Source of the DNA: Chloroflexota bacterium
GTDB lineage: Bacteria; Chloroflexota; Anaerolineae; Anaerolineales; Anaerolineaceae
Reading direction: 5' to 3'
Length of the DNA: 6,489 nt
Assembly (NCBI GenBank): GCA_021796375.1
Contig: JAJYJF010000135.1
Location: 1 to 6,489 of the forward strand
Position 1 is the first letter of the stretch; each line of letters begins with the position of its first letter. The notes beneath the pieces are model-generated. The model was not told where the DNA came from. It ran no database searches and saw only the letters and a program-made list of their open reading frames with translations. Shown piece by piece: positions 5,211-6,489 of the stretch. Both the position numbers and the translations under genes were made by a program.

Positions 5211-5672
5211 TCACTCGAACCGGATCGAGTGGATGATCTGGTCCGCGGTTTCGAGGATTTCCGAGCTGTCCGCGGTGAGCGAATACGCCATATTCCCCTT
5301 CCCGATATAGAAGAGGTTGAACTCTTTCCTGGATACAGCCGGCTTGTGGACCCGTCCGGACAGGTAGCCGCCTGGCAGCGATTCTACTTCCACGTCCGGC
5401 CCGCTGCCCATCGTATCCAGGTATTCCGAAATGTCTTTATACGGGTACAGGTGGATCGGGGTCAAATCCAGGACCAGCTGGCTGGGGCTGCCCTGGCTCT
5501 CGTCGCACAGAAAGAGATAGCTCCCCCGGCGGGCTATCCCCCAGCCGGCGGGGTAGCGAAACGATAGCCTGCGCGCGCTGCTGCTGAAGCGGTGCCAGTG
5601 GGGCTCGCGAGTGCCGCTCTGCGGGTGGGAATTCTGGGTTGCGGGCCCTGGATTGAGTGGGTGGATCGCCAT
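5211..5672 (-). CDS. Uncharacterised soluble protein with a 'FRYPAGW' domain
   Basis: I do not recognise this 153-residue protein with confidence. Residues 1-35 are polar, Pro/His/Ser-rich and probably disordered. From about residue 36 a compact alpha/beta domain begins with LSFRYPAGWGIAR. It continues through alternating strands (YLFLCD, LVLDLTPIHLY) and ends ILETADQIIHSIRF. The 'F-x-Y-P-x-x-W' opening and the C-terminal 'IxxSIxF' helix-strand resemble PsbP-like or lipoprotein-borne domains usually found after a signal peptide and linker. Here no signal peptide or membrane helix is visible, so a cytoplasmic location is predicted. The start is well supported: AGGAGGT (5683-5677) lies four bases from the ATG. 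It is convergent with the aldolase operon, and no clear terminator lies in the 76-base gap between them. Confidence 0.75.
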   Translation of the reverse strand: MAIHPLNPGPATQNSHPQSGTREPHWHRFSSSARRLSFRYPAGWGIARRGSYLFLCDESQGSPSQLVLDLTPIHLYPYKDISEYLDTMGSGPDVEVESLPGGYLSGRVHKPAVSRKEFNLFYIGKGNMAYSLTADSSEILETADQIIHSIRFE

Positions 5673-5738
5673 CGCTACCTCCTGATTTTAAATTCCCCGA
5701 AAATGCGAACCTACCGGTAAAAGATGTCTATACAACGC

Positions 5739-5767
5739 ATTATCCCACGTCAGGCGCCGGTTTTCAA
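5739..5767 (-). promoter_or_regulatory. Sigma70-type promoter of the 153-residue protein
   Basis: On the minus strand TTGAAA (5767-5762) and GATAAT (5744-5739) are separated by exactly 17 bases. Each hexamer matches five of six consensus bases. The predicted transcription start is near 5732, giving a leader of about 60 bases before the ATG at 5672. This is the best promoter in the window. Confidence 0.7.
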
Positions 5768-5792
5768 CACTATCTGGCAAGCCGGTGAAAAC
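5760..5792. repeat. Inverted repeat over the -35 of the minus-strand promoter
   Basis: GTTTTCA (5760-5766) and TGAAAAC (5786-5792) are perfect complements 19 bases apart. The first arm covers most of the -35 box of the minus-strand promoter. The placement suits a repressor operator, but seven-base arms in AT-rich DNA can arise by chance. Confidence 0.25.
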
Positions 5793-5875
5793 TCTATATT
5801 CTTTTTAATCTAAACCTTACGCGGATCGAAATTGGGCCAAAAACCCATGGCATGGATTGTGCACAATAGAACCGC

Positions 5876-6259
5876 ATGGATATCATCACGATGACCTGCC
5901 ACACCTGTGGAATGATCTTGAAAATCCCCGGCGATGCGCCCGAGTTCTCCTGCTGGTACTGCGGGACGGTTTACCATCCGCGCGACCGGGACCTGGGAAC
6001 AACGCTCTCCCGGTTGGGGTTTTTCCAGGCCGAAGAGGAGCTGACCCGGCTGAAGACTTTCAAGGTGACCAAGCTCGACGAGCTGGGGAAGTGCCTGGAT
6101 GAGATCATCCGGCTGCGCAGTGGGGCCCGGCAGGACCTGCTGCTGCGCCGCAAGCAGCTTGAAGAAGAAATCCTGGATATCAACCTGAATATCCACGTGA
6201 AAGAGTCGGCGCTGAGGCTATCCCGGCATTTTTCCAGCCCGGCAAGCCCCGGCGATTAG
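5876..6259 (+). CDS. Zinc-ribbon plus coiled-coil protein of unknown function
   Basis: The protein has 127 residues. C8-x-x-C11 and C26-x-x-C29 (CHTCG and CWYCG) form a four-cysteine zinc ribbon at the very N-terminus. Residues about 50-120 are charged and strongly helical (EEELTRLKTFKVTKLDELG, then LLLRRKQLEEEILDINLNIH), consistent with a coiled coil. The tail is Ser/Pro-rich. No membrane segment is seen. The architecture suggests a small nucleic-acid- or protein-binding factor, but no specific family is recognised. No Shine-Dalgarno precedes the ATG at 5876, and an internal ATG at 5891 (M6) would also keep all four cysteines. A -10-like CACAAT at 5862-5867 lies eight bases before the ATG, the same spacing as at the response regulator, so this gene may also be leaderless. 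A strong hairpin terminator follows the stop. Confidence 0.8.
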   Translation: MDIITMTCHTCGMILKIPGDAPEFSCWYCGTVYHPRDRDLGTTLSRLGFFQAEEELTRLKTFKVTKLDELGKCLDEIIRLRSGARQDLLLRRKQLEEEILDINLNIHVKESALRLSRHFSSPASPGD

Positions 6260-6284
6260 AACGCCTGCGCGAGAATCGAGAACC

Positions 6285-6335
6285 GCCCCCCTGCTCGATG
6301 GACCTTCAGGTCGATCCAGCCGGGGGGCTTCTTTC
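6285..6335 (+). terminator. Long hairpin terminator between convergent genes
   Basis: The arms 6285-6304 and 6309-6328 form a 20-bp stem with three mismatches around a TTCA tetraloop. The base of the stem is a run of GCCCCCC/GGGGGGC. TTCTTTC follows on the plus strand, so it terminates the zinc-ribbon gene. On the minus strand the hairpin begins five bases after the permease stop but lacks a good U-tract, so it may work mainly as a transcript-end stabiliser in that direction. Confidence 0.78.
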
Positions 6336-6489
6336 AGGGGTTAGGTTGGGCTTTGCGCGCCCTCCGGCGCATCTGCCACAGGTAGCCCCTGCCCGGGGCA
6401 ACGAGAAAAGTAACCAGAAAGATGAGCGTGGCCGTCAGGACGATCGCGGCTCCGGAGGCGACGTTCAGGTAATAGCTCAGGTACAGCCC
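6334..6489 (-). CDS. ABC-3 family metal transporter permease, C-terminal fragment (ZnuB/MntB-like)
   Basis: The minus-strand frame entering from the right edge gives 51 residues and stops with TGA at 6336-6334. The visible part reads GLYLSYYLNVASGAAIVL, then a hydrophobic helix TATLIFLVTFLVAP, then a basic tail GRGYLWQMRRRARK. 'Y-L-x-x-x-S-G-A-x-I-V-L' followed by a last membrane helix and 'F-x-x-x-P-x-x-G' is the typical C-terminus of zinc/manganese/iron ABC permeases of the ABC-3 family (ZnuB, MntB, TroC types). The protein would form the membrane channel of a metal importer together with a solute-binding protein and an ATPase, expected further right. The metal cannot be deduced from this fragment. 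Confidence 0.8.
   Translation of the reverse strand, partial: GLYLSYYLNVASGAAIVLTATLIFLVTFLVAPGRGYLWQMRRRARKAQPNP

Overview
The window looks like chromosomal DNA from a GC-rich bacterium. I suspect a Chloroflexota (Anaerolineae-like) lineage. The reasons are the Pro/Trp-rich N-terminus of the histidine kinase, the small Phe/Trp/Pro-rich membrane protein beside a BaeSR/PhoBR-type two-component system, the Pro/Ala-rich lipoprotein linker and the cupin-type phosphoglucose isomerase. This assignment is inference, because no rRNA or tRNA is present to confirm it. The window is densely coding, with no gap over 300 bases. I see no mobile element, CRISPR array, tRNA or rRNA.

Left part (1-3002). A lipoprotein with an NHL/SMP-30-like beta-propeller runs off the left edge on the minus strand. 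Its start overlaps the stop of a possible six-codon leader ORF that carries the better Shine-Dalgarno. Divergent from it is a 132-residue membrane protein ending in a clear rho-independent terminator. An OmpR/PhoB-class response regulator and its sensor kinase follow, overlapping by 11 bases. The regulator has an extended -10 box so close to its ATG that the mRNA is probably leaderless. A PhoB-box-like direct repeat lies in front of the membrane-protein gene, which suggests that this two-component system controls its neighbour.

Middle part (3003-5134). Three co-directional sugar-metabolism genes probably form an operon behind an extended -10 promoter. They encode a class II (FucA/AraD-type) aldolase, a cupin-type glucose-6-phosphate isomerase and a KDPG/KHG (Eda-type) aldolase. 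All visible catalytic and metal-binding residues are intact. Two aldolases plus an isomerase suggest breakdown of a phosphorylated sugar or sugar acid, but the substrate cannot be named because no kinase, dehydratase or transporter lies in the window.

Right part (5135-6489). A 153-residue minus-strand protein of unknown function lacks a signal peptide and has a very good sigma70-type promoter and Shine-Dalgarno. Divergent from it is a 127-residue protein with an N-terminal four-cysteine zinc ribbon and a C-terminal coiled coil. A long, imperfect hairpin terminator then separates this gene from the convergent 3' end of an ABC-3 family (Zn/Mn) transporter permease, which enters from the right edge.
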